Positions 1 through 11,166 of a stretch of DNA of 64,000 nt are shown here, piece by piece. Every line of letters starts with the position of its first letter. The stretch's first letter is position 1. The stretch is from Siphlonurus alternatus. Its lineage: Eukaryota; Arthropoda; Insecta; Ephemeroptera; Siphlonuridae. The notes under the pieces were generated by a model. It saw nothing but the letters and a program-made list of their open reading frames with translations. It was not told where the DNA came from and did no database searches. The translations under genes and the position numbers were made by a program. Location: positions 39,566,203 through 39,630,202 of the forward strand of contig OX463779.1 in assembly GCA_949825025.1 (NCBI GenBank). Reading direction: 5' to 3'.

Positions 1-52
1 CAATCACATTGATTTATTCATCAAGTGAGTACATTGCTACAGTCGTCGCCTC

Positions 53-158
53 GGAAATTTTCCCTTTGCGGCCTTGCATGTTAATCAGATAATCACCATT
101 ACCCGTAAGAATAACACAGAGAATGGTGATTAACAAGGCTACAAGTGGGAAATTTTCC
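53..158. mobile_element. short inverted-repeat MITE (GGAAATTTTCC ends)
   Basis: GGAAATTTTCCCTTTGCGGC on the left is mirrored by a right arm ending GTGGGAAATTTTCC. Inside, CCTTGCATGTTAATCA pairs with TGATTAACAAGG. A related copy is at 49901-49985. The 76-codon minus-strand frame here (241-14) is a by-product. Confidence 0.65.
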
Positions 159-1671
159 AAGTCGACAAGTGTACATTGGAATTCTAGAAATTTTTCCTCC
201 CCGAGAGGTGGCCACAACAACGTTATACTGTAATGCTGCACTCAAGAGGTTCAAATACTACTTTCTGATTGGTCCCTTGATTCTGAGAGTTTTATTTTAG
301 AGCAGAAAGTTTGCTATGTCCTTTCCTTTAATCCACCGTGGAAATATTTTCCCATATTTTCACGCGGAAGTTATTCGGCCAAAAGCTCTTGGTTCCACCT
401 TAAGAAATGTATTTTTTTACATTGTTTTATATAATCAATCATGATAAGTTTTTACTTTTTTTATTTCAATAGTTTTTTTAATTGAATATAATGGCATGTA
501 CTCCAAACTTTATGTTTATTTCACTTAATTAAGTATTCATTCTCATTTCATTCTATTCAACAAAATTTATTTTTTTATTGTACTAAAAAGTTTAATTAAA
601 CAAGAAAAAAACACACATTTTCTTTGTCATTATCTTTGTCATTATATTTTAGATAAAAAGGCAAGAATTTGAAGTGACAAGCATTGTGCCCTTGCAGACA
701 TTTTCATTTTATTCTTCTCCTTAGGTCTTTTCTAGTTCTCATTATCTTCACGGCAAGTAGTTAAGAACAATATCGTTTGAATTAAATCCAAATGCACCTC
801 AAGATTCCTATAGTCTTTTGTTACAATTATTTCTGCATGACTTTAATACTTCTTACGATTAACTAACTTATCATTCATTGTAGAAAATTTTCTTTTAAAA
901 GAAGAATCAACTGATGTGAACTAATATTGTTATTGTAGTTGATCAAATAGATTTTTATAATTAATTTTATATTTTATTAATAAAGGTTACTGCAAAGATA
1001 TTTGCACAGGTAAGTACTAAGTAGACCATTCACTGAACTGATAAAGTTTGCAATAAACGTTTGTTCTTTTGTAGTGACTTGAATCCTGTTAAAACTTTCT
1101 ACATTAATTAAGTGTTTCGTAAAAAACGCTAGAAAAATTCGTATTTTTTTTTCTATACATATTGATGCATGCTTTAATCAAATAAACAATTATTATTATT
1201 AATCACCCCGTAACAACAAATTATCAATCAACAATCAGAAAATAGTAGTCAGCAATAGTTTTCATACAAATTAATCAATATATTTATTGTATTTATTTTC
1301 CTTTTCGATTTTAATGATATAATAACATGAGGACGTATTTAAATTTTAATGACACAAATATATTTGAGTCCTTTTTTATTATAATGCCATGTGGACTTGC
1401 ACCATTGTCCAGATATCAGAATGCAGAATTTTGTGACTTATGGGAAGTTGATGAAGAGTGAGCTTTTGTCTGATGCAAGAACTGCAGTGAGCAATATATG
1501 TAAGAGCAGCGGAACAAATGAAGAGATTTTCTTCATGAAGACATAATAGGTGGATTCAAGATGGGATTACATGAACGATTTCTAGGACGTCGTGTGAAGG
1601 GAATCTGGCGCATTTGCTGTACCACTCAGTGAAGGTCACGTTAAGCGATTAAAAAGGCTTGCGCATTTGCT
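159..1671. other. AT-rich sequence, no gene seen
   Basis: No open frame of interest. A somewhat richer stretch at 1400-1640 has no splice-consistent exon. A short TTATTATTATT run at about 1190 could be a LINE tail remnant. Confidence 0.6.
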
Positions 1672-1790
1672 TAAAGGTGAATTCACATAGGCAATTTTAA
1701 ACCTGCGACGCAATACAAAAAAGGCGCACTAGTTGCTGTAACATTCACTATGGTGGCCATATTTGGCGATATAAAAAAAAAAAAGAGTTT
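1672..1790. mobile_element. AAGGTGGATT short element, diverged copy
   Basis: Begins TTAAAGGTGAATTCACATAG and contains AGTTGCTGTAACATTCACTA and GGTGGCCATATTTGGCGAT, matching inner parts of the copies at 35260 and 44231 in reverse order. The right end is unclear. Confidence 0.4.
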
Positions 1791-2675
1791 CGAAATGCAA
1801 ACGTGCAATATCGATGACGCAACGTAGCATATATATAGGATTTCAAATCGTCAACAAAATTGCATCGTGTCTGTCACTCATGTGAATCCATCTCTATACT
1901 TTTCTGATAGAGTCACAACTTTGAGGGGGGAGAGGGAGTAGCGCTCTGCACAAGCTGCACTGATATCATCAGTGGTGCCTTGCCGAGCAGTAAGAAATGA
2001 AAATGTGCTTTTAAGCTTATGGCTAAGCTTATGGCAAAGAAAACTGTAATGGACTAAAAGCTTTCCAAAGCTTACAGAAAAACTCTCCTGCAATTTATTT
2101 ATTTTTAAATATAGGTCAAATGTGCATTTTAAATCATTACTCTATCAGTAAATTAAACACTTAATTTTTAAAAGCATCCTTTCAATTTCAATTTATTTTT
2201 CTACTGTTTTATAAAAAGTAAGAAAACAAAAGAAGTTAGGAAGTTATTCAAAGTATATTATTAGAGAATTAACTTTAATAAAAATATATGTGAAAAGTTT
2301 TTTTACTATCTCTACATAAGAAATGCTTGAGTAATATTTTTTAGTGATGAGAAAACTGTTTTAGAAAATTCACTTTAAAAGGGCTTATTTTTTATAATCA
2401 GAGATAGTAAGTTTTTTAATGTGTTCATTTACTGCAATATAGTTTTATATCAGTCGAAGAAGTGAGCTTATTATAGTGCACAAATTTTTTTTTATAATTG
2501 TATTTACATCATACTGAATTATCTCTATTATGATTATATTACATCAATTACATCATATTATATGACGCAGTATATTTATTATATATATATATATTTATAA
2601 TATATAAATATATATATTATATATAATATAATACATGTCGTATATGTATATCAGTTATATATTATATAATACGTA

Positions 2676-2840
2676 TTAAAGGTGCATTTAAATTAGCTGC
2701 GAAGGACGGATCAAGTTTTGTGAAATCTTATAGAAATCATGTTTCAAGTCCTGCTACGATGGAAAAACCAAAGCGTTTGCTCCAAGATGGTTGCCATAGA
2801 TTTTCACAGCAAAAGCGCTAAAAACGCCCATGTAAATCCG
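2676..2840. mobile_element. AAGGTGGATT short element
   Basis: Left end TTAAAGGTGCATTTAAATTA and right end CCCATGTAAATCCGG match the inverted ends of the copies at 35260-35453. It is immediately followed by a second element of the same family. Confidence 0.5.
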
Positions 2841-2843
2841 GCC

Positions 2844-3006
2844 ACTCATGCAGGAAAATCACGTGCTACATTCCATCAGTATTTCCTCGCATCTTCTCTC
2901 GCCGCGGGGAGCGATTTTATCGCCAACATGGCCGCCATACAATATTTAAGCAAATGCGCTTTTCTCCTCCGTCCCACTCGACATCGTTCCATGGAAATCT
3001 ACTTCA
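2844..3006. mobile_element. AAGGTGGATT short element, CATGGAAAT subfamily
   Basis: The right end GACATCGTTCCATGGAAATC and the interior GGGGAGCGATTTTATCGCC with AACATGGCCGCCATAC are shared with copies at 29102-29268 and 63655-63845. The open frame at 2739-3131 runs through this element and its neighbour and is not a gene. Confidence 0.6.
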
Positions 3007-4190
3007 ATAACAGGAGGTTGCTGTTGTACAATGCTCTCACTCGTTCGCTGTATTATTCCAGCTACAACACAATAGTCCCAAACACAGCATCTATTTATAT
3101 ACTCTGCATGTATAATAATTGCGTTCATTAATTCACCGATGCGAAATAATCATAACGCCCTCTCTATTGTGTATTTTTTTTTATATCTTTTGCTGTGGGC
3201 CATTAACTCTGATGAAGCTTTACTGTGATGAATGCCACAAATTTGCGACTCAGAGAGTGGTGGCTATAATTGGCACTTCTCGATATTCACTGACTAATTG
3301 AAATGTTCTTCTCTATATACTATATGTGCATCATCTTTTGATCGCAATTGTCTCTTTTAATGTAGTAAAATTAGTAAATAATAAAATGTTTCGTACCAAG
3401 CTAAAATAATTGTTAAGCAATAATAATAATAATAATTATATATAATACAGAATTAAAAAAAAAAAAAAAAACAATTTAAGTAAACAAACGCTGGCTGCCG
3501 TAGGAATGTATATCATCCATCGCGCATGTAATCGTATCTTTATTTCTATCGTATTATGTTGTTAAATGAATTTTTTACCTTCTTTTCATGTGATTATTTC
3601 TTGGTGCATATTATTATAATTAATAAAATGTTTGTCATGTACAAAAACTCAAATTTCAAATCATAAAAAAAAAAAAAAAAAATATCATGGTACCTAATTT
3701 TTTTTTTTCAATAATAATTCACTGTTAAATTTAATGTTAATAAAATTATCACATCTAATTCATTATCAGATAAATGAAATAAATACCATCGACTGCAATG
3801 TGAACTCATCGTATGTGCCATGGTAATATTACGTCTGGTGTCTGATTTTGCCATTTAATGGCCTTGGCTTATTGTACATTTAAATGTTTTATTAATGTAG
3901 TTTTGAGTACATTAAGAAGTCTCTTCGTAAGTACACATTCAATTCATGGATCAATAGTCAGATGAACCATCTGTACAGGTAAGTCGACAGGTAACATAAG
4001 GGATATAAAATAACCGATTATCATCTGATTGTGTATTTACGAACAGACCTATTAATTTGTTATGTACATATTATATTTCCTGCAGACAAATCTGATGTAA
4101 CAATATCCCCAAAGCTCTACATATTTAAGCAAAACTTATCAGGTCTTACGTGAAGAAGAACCGTTTAAACTTTCTTCTAACAGTTACTAA
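3007..4190. other. AT-rich sequence, no gene seen
   Basis: Contains A and T homopolymers at about 3456 and 3666 and an (AAT)n run near 3420. Nothing coding. Confidence 0.6.
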
Positions 4191-4402
4191 GGCCGGTCGC
4201 AGACAGAATCGCATGATTTCGCAGCGTATGTTAAAAAAATAAGAACCTATGCGATCAGCTATGCGCGCGCACACAGCTTCGTATCGTATGCTGTCATATG
4301 ATAAGAAATTTTAGAACCGGTTCTATACGAGAAACCTACGATCGTATATAAGCTTACAATCGTAGAAATAGCGAAATCATGCGATCCTGTCTGCGACCGT
4401 CC
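4191..4402. mobile_element. inverted-repeat MITE (GGCCGGTCGCAGACAG ends)
   Basis: Left GGCCGGTCGCAGACAGAATC, then GCATGATTTCGC; right GCGAAATCATGCGATCCTGT, then CTGCGACCGTCC. Inside, further short mirrored parts (CGTATGCTGTCATATG, AGAACCGGTTCT). 212 bp with no coding potential. No clear target duplication. Confidence 0.8.
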
Positions 4403-5937
4403 TTATTATAAATAAAAATAAATCATGCTATCAATCCAAATATGATTTTTATGAGAGAAAAAAAACTAACACATATACCCACATATAAAGTCCAGCTGTT
4501 TAACATAATTAGTAACTTAACTCTGAACTCCTCTCTGAACACACCATAGCATATTTTTGTCAAACATTTTTTCCAATGGTAAAATGTTGCAGTGAAAGTT
4601 TAAAATCAAAGCAAAAAATATTCTGTTTGTTTATACTATGTAAAAAATTGTACCGAGGGATAATATTACAAATAACATTGTATACTATCATATTTAATAA
4701 AACTATTTTTATTATTTTATACATTTTTTCTCTCTCTGCAATGTTAAATTATATCCTGTAGCAACAAATAACATTTTTGCAGTGTATGTTTGTCAGTTAT
4801 GAGCAGCAAAAGTAAATAATTGGCAACGGGTATACAAAAAGAGTGTGTTATATAACAAGCGAGTATTATATATAACGAGAGTCATACGAGAGAGAGCCTG
4901 TTAAGGCTAGCTACCCAATTATCATAAAATAATATTTGTACAATATGTTTTTGTTGCTGAATACCATATAATAATGACAAAAATGTTCACATTTTTTGTT
5001 AAAAATAATCTTAATTTGATAAAAAAAAATGCATAATTATCAACTTTAATAGTACGTTTTTTTATTATAGTTTAAATTGTTGCTGTTATTATTTATACTA
5101 TGCTTGTAAAGCATTTTTCTCTCTAGGAGAATATAATTTATGTCATTATTTTCTTGGGTTTGGTAAGAGAAGGGGGCGTGGTTTTAAACCTTTGTCACCA
5201 CAATCGCACTGTAGACAAAAACCACCGACATTAATTATAACTCATTTTATTAATGAAAAAAAAATTAAATTAATTTACAAGTTTTTACTGCGTAACAAAT
5301 AATCGTGTTTGTGTAATAATCTGCTACAGTTTTATATTCACTTGCTGCTATAATATACGAGCTTCACTTTATTAGTACTGCCCTCCTCATACACCATTCT
5401 CTCTGTGTTATGTTTGTATACTAGCTACGTAATAATAACATGCGGAACAAATTAATTTTTCATTCATAAAACATTTGTATAAGCTAATTTTGTTGAATTT
5501 GCTATATTTATATAATGTAAAATATTATATAATTTATTTTTTGTACTATAAATTGTGAATTTAAATATTACATAATGGTATGATGTTTTTCACGTAACTG
5601 TTACCGTCAAAGTGTTTAAAAACTTGAATGTGATTTGACCAAATCGAAGTATCATTTTGTATCTACCTTTTTCACTGAATATTTAATAGACTTAGATTAA
5701 AAATAATATTTTTAAGTACTATTATGCAATTACAATTATGCCATGAGTAAAACGAGTCACAGTACACAATAAATACACAAGTACAAATAATATAATATTA
5801 AGCAATAAATCTTCAAAAAAATCACAATTAAGAATTTTTAGGATGATTAAATTAATTTATATTAAGAGTTGTTCTCATAAGTTTCAAATAGTTTATTAAC
5901 ACAGGAGTGGTGCACTGTTATAATAGACTCTCATTGG

Positions 5938-5981
<44 letters not shown>

Positions 5982-7397
5982 TTTCCACAGTCCTCTCAAG
6001 GTCGGAAGCCTTATTGTACAGTACAATATATTTCACAAAGAAAGTAAGCTCAGTAAGAATAAATTAACTATAATATACAATGAATATCTTCGATATTATT
6101 TTTCAAGTCTTTTTCTTCTATTTACATGAAGAGGAAACTTACCTTATAAAAAATTTCAATTTACGCTCTTGTGTCGATCTTTATTCTAAATATATTCTCT
6201 TTCAAAATAGAACGTGCAATGGTAACAGCTTATGATCTAAAGCTTAGATGGACTTATGCCAAGATTAAGACATGATGGAGATTGGTGCAGCGTTGATTGA
6301 GAACTCTCTATTGAGTACTCCTCTATTCACATCAGCTGAGAGCAGTAAAGTACTGTATCTCAAGCTGGAGACAACTCCCCAGGACTAAATATATGTTTTA
6401 TATTAATATAATAGGACATAAAGAAGATTATATTAGACCTTTGTCATAGTCATTGTCCAGTCATATAATATAAATGCAAGTGTCATCACTCGTCAGTGGC
6501 TGAACACTTGTGGATTAACACGGTCAAAATGTATAACATCCAGTCGCAGATAACGATAATCAACTAGTGCATTTTAATTAATGCATCGATAGTCCAGTAA
6601 AATTAAGTTTTGACCCGGAAAAAATTATTAAAGTTTTGAAACTTTCAGGGTCGATGTAGACTTATGTTCTAGATCACATACTCAAAATCCCCCAAAATCC
6701 CACTGGGGCATTTCCGGTTACCCTTAAAAAATGGCGGCCAAAAAGCACTTTTTTAAAAAATTCGTAATTAAATTCCTAATTAAGCTAGGTTAAAAATTTT
6801 AGCGGATAATTAAAACCAAGAGTTGACATTAACAGGAAAGTTAAGTTTTTTAAAAATTGAGAAGTTAATTGGCGTTTAATCGGTGATTAATTAAATTTTT
6901 ATCCAAAGCTCGCGGATAGATTGTAAAAAAAAACATAGAAATAATTTTTTTATGAAAAAAAGTTTCAAGTAAAAAACGTAGCTTATGTTTTCTAATTTCC
7001 GTTACTGTCATTAACTTTAATTTACGTTTATACTTAACGGAGATATGAGCAGATGAAGAAGAGCGCGCGTGGTCACTCGGACGTTCAAACGACAATACAG
7101 CCGCCCGCTATATGCATGCATTTACTAGGCTTGCGCGCTCCCTTGTCGCCAGCTTTACTTATGTCGTGCAAATATTATATGAAGTAGAGGGGTAGTAAAA
7201 CCCAATTTACCCCCTCCCCCCCCCCCAGAAATCTGTATGATGCTAATTTTGAGAATTTCAGAATATTAGGTATTTATATATAAAAATATAGAAAGATTAT
7301 GATATCTATTATACATTATAGACAAAGAATGCCATGTTATGGCATTTTGTAAACATTACATGTATAATTTTTGTGGGAGGTATGGTGTATTACGTTT
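4403..7397. other. AT-rich sequence with one possible old repeat
   Basis: No gene. A stretch at 6600-6760 (GACCCGGAAAAAATTATTAA, AATGGCGGCCAAAAAGCAC) differs from its surroundings and may be an old repeat, but no ends were found. Confidence 0.5.
5941..5975. repeat. (GA)n microsatellite, short
   Basis: 35 bp of pure GA. Confidence 0.95.
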
Positions 7398-7665
7398 GAC
7401 CGGGTCTCGTCAGATCACCGAAGAGTCAAGCAAACCTGAGCGTGGTTACTAGTTGGATTGGTGAGCATTGCATTTTCAACAGAAATCACGTTTCTTTACC
7501 CAGGGGTAAATCAATGCGCTTTTCCACCCACCATGTGGTTCCCCTGCATGGCTTTTTACCATTTCACTGCGGTCCATTGACAAAATCTGTAGGGTCTATT
7601 TTAGTTGAGGTTTCCACGTTTCCCTCAATCGTAGGCAAATGGATTGCATGTCCGGGGCAATCCTT
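7398..7665 (+). mobile_element. 5S-rRNA-derived SINE
   Basis: The head (7398-7466) is recognisably 5S rRNA: GGTCTCGTCAGATCACCGAA, then a GTCAAGCAA box-A-like part, then GAGCGTGGTTAC and GTTGGATTGGTGAGC, the counterpart of the 5S box C region. The body continues to a domain reading TTGAGGTTTCCACGTTTCCC and GGCAAATGGATTGCATGTCC, a string of the kind seen in arthropod SINEs. It is then interrupted by the inverted-repeat element at 7666-7906. The 5S part has several mutations in the control regions, so it is probably inactive. The frame 7442-7705 is incidental. Confidence 0.7.
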
Positions 7666-7906
7666 CACTCTTAAAAAAATTTGGCTGAATTTTGACATCT
7701 TATAATCAGTATATTTTTAACGCCTTAAATCATGATTTTTCAGGCGTTTCGTAGTCAATATTCAGTAGTCAGCATATACTGTCAGTATATAGCTTATACT
7801 GACTACTGAAAATGCGCAACGAAACACCTGAAAAAAGCATGATTTAAGGCGTTAAAAATGCACTGATTATAAGATGTCAAAATTCAGCCAAATTTTTTTA
7901 AGAGTG
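7666..7906. mobile_element. inverted-repeat MITE nested in the SINE
   Basis: The ends CACTCTTAAAAAAATTTGGC and its exact inverse (GCCAAATTTTTTTAAGAGTG) continue paired through CTGAATTTTGACATCTTATA and on to CGCCTTAAATCATG. The arms are about 95 bp and nearly perfect. The loop contains AGTATATAGCTTATACTGAC. 241 bp; it interrupts the SINE body. Confidence 0.88.
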
Positions 7907-8020
7907 TTGTTCTGGAGGACTCCGCGAAACGATGAATGCTACATTTTGAATTTTGTTTATTTAAGAAATAAACAAAATTGGTTTATTTGGTGATTGGTGA
8001 CATCCTCCATTAATTACCGA

Positions 8021-8084
8021 CCATCCTGATTGAGGTTTTCATAAATCCTTCATTCACAACTTGGCAAATGCTGCATGAGATAGA
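8021..8084 (+). repeat. SINE core-domain relic
   Basis: CCATCCTGATTGAGGTTTTC followed by TTGGCAAATGCTG resembles the TTGAGGTTTCC...GGCAAATG domain of the SINE at 7398. The head is missing. It may be the 3' remainder of that SINE displaced by the nested element, or an independent fragment. Confidence 0.5.
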
Positions 8085-9878
8085 TTGTTAGGATAGGTAA
8101 TGGTTTGGAAGAGACCCACAAGTTATTTTAACGTAATAATAATATATATGTGACCAGTATATCCCAAATTAAAGAGCTGGATATTAGATGCTAATATACA
8201 GTATATATTATAACAACAATAATGATGATTTTATATGATGCATGAATAAAAATGAAAATGTTGAAATGAAGATCAGAAGGGAAATGTGTCTCAAAAGTGC
8301 TATTGATTCCATCTTTTGTTTTGACAGTGTACTACACTTTAAAGCTTTGACTCATGTACAGTGTAAAAATAATGAATGTGTGGTATTCGTTGAGTTGAAA
8401 AACCTTTGATAGTTTCAATTGGTTTGTGGTGAGCGCCACCTAGAGACATGTTGCTGAACGAAAATCATGTGAATACTACAAGTTAGAGAACAAAAAATTT
8501 AATCTCTCCCCTCACAAAGAAATCACATTTTCTGTAGCAATATAAAAAACTACATAGATAAAAACAACCCTCCTAGATCGTATATTCCGAGTGAATAAAA
8601 GCAAAGTTCTGTTCTACTATACGGAAAAAAAGAAAAGAAAAAAAGTTGGCACGTTAAAGTTTCTGTACGGAAATGAGCAAATTGAATTTATTGTCATTAA
8701 TAAATATTAAATTTTTTGATCTGTTGATAATATTTCTCTTTTTCTCGTATTTTTTGTTTATATTATATATGGTTATGTGGTTTTACAAATATGTATAATA
8801 ACATTAATAACATTCATTTTAAATTAAACGCGTAACATAGCTATATAGTAAAATAAATTAGAAATTTTAATCGCAATGGAAAAAATTTAATTAATTTTAA
8901 ATACACAAACACAAAAGGTTGGTGAATGCACAGACATGTGCATGCAATTTAAGTACAATTACACAATTTTTAAAATTTTTATGCAATTTCTATTAGTTTT
9001 TTATGTATTATTTCCTGAAAAAATCTATTTAGAATATAATTTTTAATTTATTATTTCTTTAAAATACTACATCATTTCTTATCCATTACTATTCAGTATA
9101 CTTACATGGAAAACATTTAAATTGCATGACGTACAAATTCAAGAAACAGACTTTTACATTCACATGTAATTATATTTCATTACACAACAATAATACTTAA
9201 GTGTAGTTACTTTAGGAATTTAAATGTATTTTTTTTTTCTTTAAAGTTGAGCTTCATTTGGTGTTACGAAATGGGGTACATCCTTGATGGACCGACACAA
9301 CATTACTGCAGAGGTGTCGACAGGAATACTAATGTTAAAAGGGGGGCAGTATCAAGCAACGCCTCCTCGGAATGTTCTCATAAATATTCAGAGAAAATAC
9401 TCAGTGAAAGGAGGCTGCTCTGTATAGGCAAATATTTCAATATAAAGCCACCTCTTGTGAACAGCTTTCTATTTTTATATTTATTTTTTTAAAAAGGAAA
9501 TACATAATAAAAAAATGTTTAAAAAAAATGTATGTTATTAGTATACGTACAACTTTTTTATATAAAGCACAAAAAAATAATCATATATAAAGCAAATTAT
9601 TATAATTATTTACTGACATGAACTTGGTGTCTTGTAAAAATATATAGTTAAAAAATGTTTCCAACATATAATAATCATATGATAATAGTCCTTAATTACC
9701 CCTGCAGGTGAACTTAAGACTGCAAAAAGATAGCTATAAGAATCAACATAAAAGCCTTAAATTTTGCTCTATAGATTCATAAAAAATAGCTTGATTTTAA
9801 AACAACAATTTGACATGATTATCTAAAATTAGTGAAGTTATTAAATTTGTACTACAGTTGAATACAATGTTTGTATAG

Positions 9879-9916
<38 letters not shown>

Positions 9917-10042
9917 ATTTAATAATGTATTGGGAAAAAACTACGGACAAAATTAACGATTTTATACTTCAAGCTTTAATGTTGTTGGGTACGTTATCAC
10001 GGTATTTGTTAGAGCGTAGATGAGATGGATGGCGTATCAGTC
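8085..10042. other. AT-rich sequence, no gene seen
   Basis: No convincing exon. The frame at 9247-9492 runs into AT-rich repeats and has no splice context. Confidence 0.5.
9880..9913. repeat. poly(A) tract
   Basis: 34 A in a row; no adjacent retroelement body recognised. Confidence 0.95.
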
Positions 10043-10101
10043 AGAGGGAGAGAGAGGGAGAGAGAGGGAGAGAGAGGGAGAGAGAGGGAGAGAGAGGGAG
10101 G

Positions 10102-10195
<94 letters not shown>
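10043..10195. repeat. (GA)n microsatellite with GGGA variants
   Basis: The first half is built of GAGAGAGG units, the second half is pure GA to 10195. All open frames here are Arg/Glu repeats and not genes. Confidence 0.98.
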
Positions 10196-10198
<3 letters not shown>

Positions 10199-11040
10199 TG
10201 CAGCTCTCTACGGCTCAGAGTGATTGGCGAGTCTTTATTCAGAAAGAGATTTGCTGCTTTTCCTCCTCTGCATTAAAAAAAAAAAAGAAACTCTCTCTCT
10301 CTCTCTAAAACAAAAGAAAAACGTCTCAATCTAAGAGCTCCAAAACAAGCCAAACATTTGCTTCCCGCTGCTCGCAAGCAAATGCCTCCTCCAACTTGAA
10401 CAGCGACGGGTGGCTGAGCAAAACATATTTGAACTAGTTTCAGATACCAACTGATTTTTATTTTTCCGTTCACAATTTTTTTACATTCTATTGTAGTTGA
10501 ATTTATATTATATAACTATTTTCTATTCCTTCGAACAGCGAAGCCAATGTATATATAAACATATCCTATATATAACACAATACGAACTGTTGTAATGTAA
10601 TATCCAGACTTTTAAAGTAACGAAAAACTACGTCTGACAATGCCTGCAATGTAAAATAAACAAAATAATGTAGACTTTATATTATCACTTGTACATATTA
10701 TATATTTTAATATGAAAATAAATACGCTGAACTAAACACCAGTTAAAAATAATATTATATAATATATGGTGAAACTGTGTTCTTTATTTCATGTTTTAGT
10801 TAGCTATATAAAAAAATAACACTGTGTTAAAATTTAAAAGTAAGAAGAAAAAGGTTCATATTATTTCATCGACAGTTTTTCAACTCTAAGAGAAGAAAAA
10901 ATATATTTTAAAAAATTAATAAAAAACAACGTTCAGTATGATACTAAAACCAAACAAAAAAATACAAACCAAACATCATTCTGTGTGAAATTGTAAGTTC
11001 TTATTTTTCGTTTCATTTTGGAAGTAAAAATGTACAAATG

Positions 11041-11166
11041 GGTGTAGAAATTAGTAGGGCCTTGCCTTTTTTACATCCTCTTGGGCAGTTTTTCCTTTTT
11101 TGACTGTGACATATTTGTAATTTGTCTGTTTTCTGCTCAATAAAATATTTATTATTATTATATTAT
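11041..11166 (+). mobile_element. 3' tail of a non-LTR retrotransposon (LINE-like)
   Basis: The sequence GGGCCTTGCCTTTTTTACAT ... TTTTCTGCTCAATAAAATAT ends in a TTATTATTATTA run. A 3' UTR closing with AATAAA and a short (TTA)n tail is typical of several arthropod LINE clades. No reverse transcriptase is present, so this is a 5'-truncated copy of about 125 bp. Confidence 0.5.
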
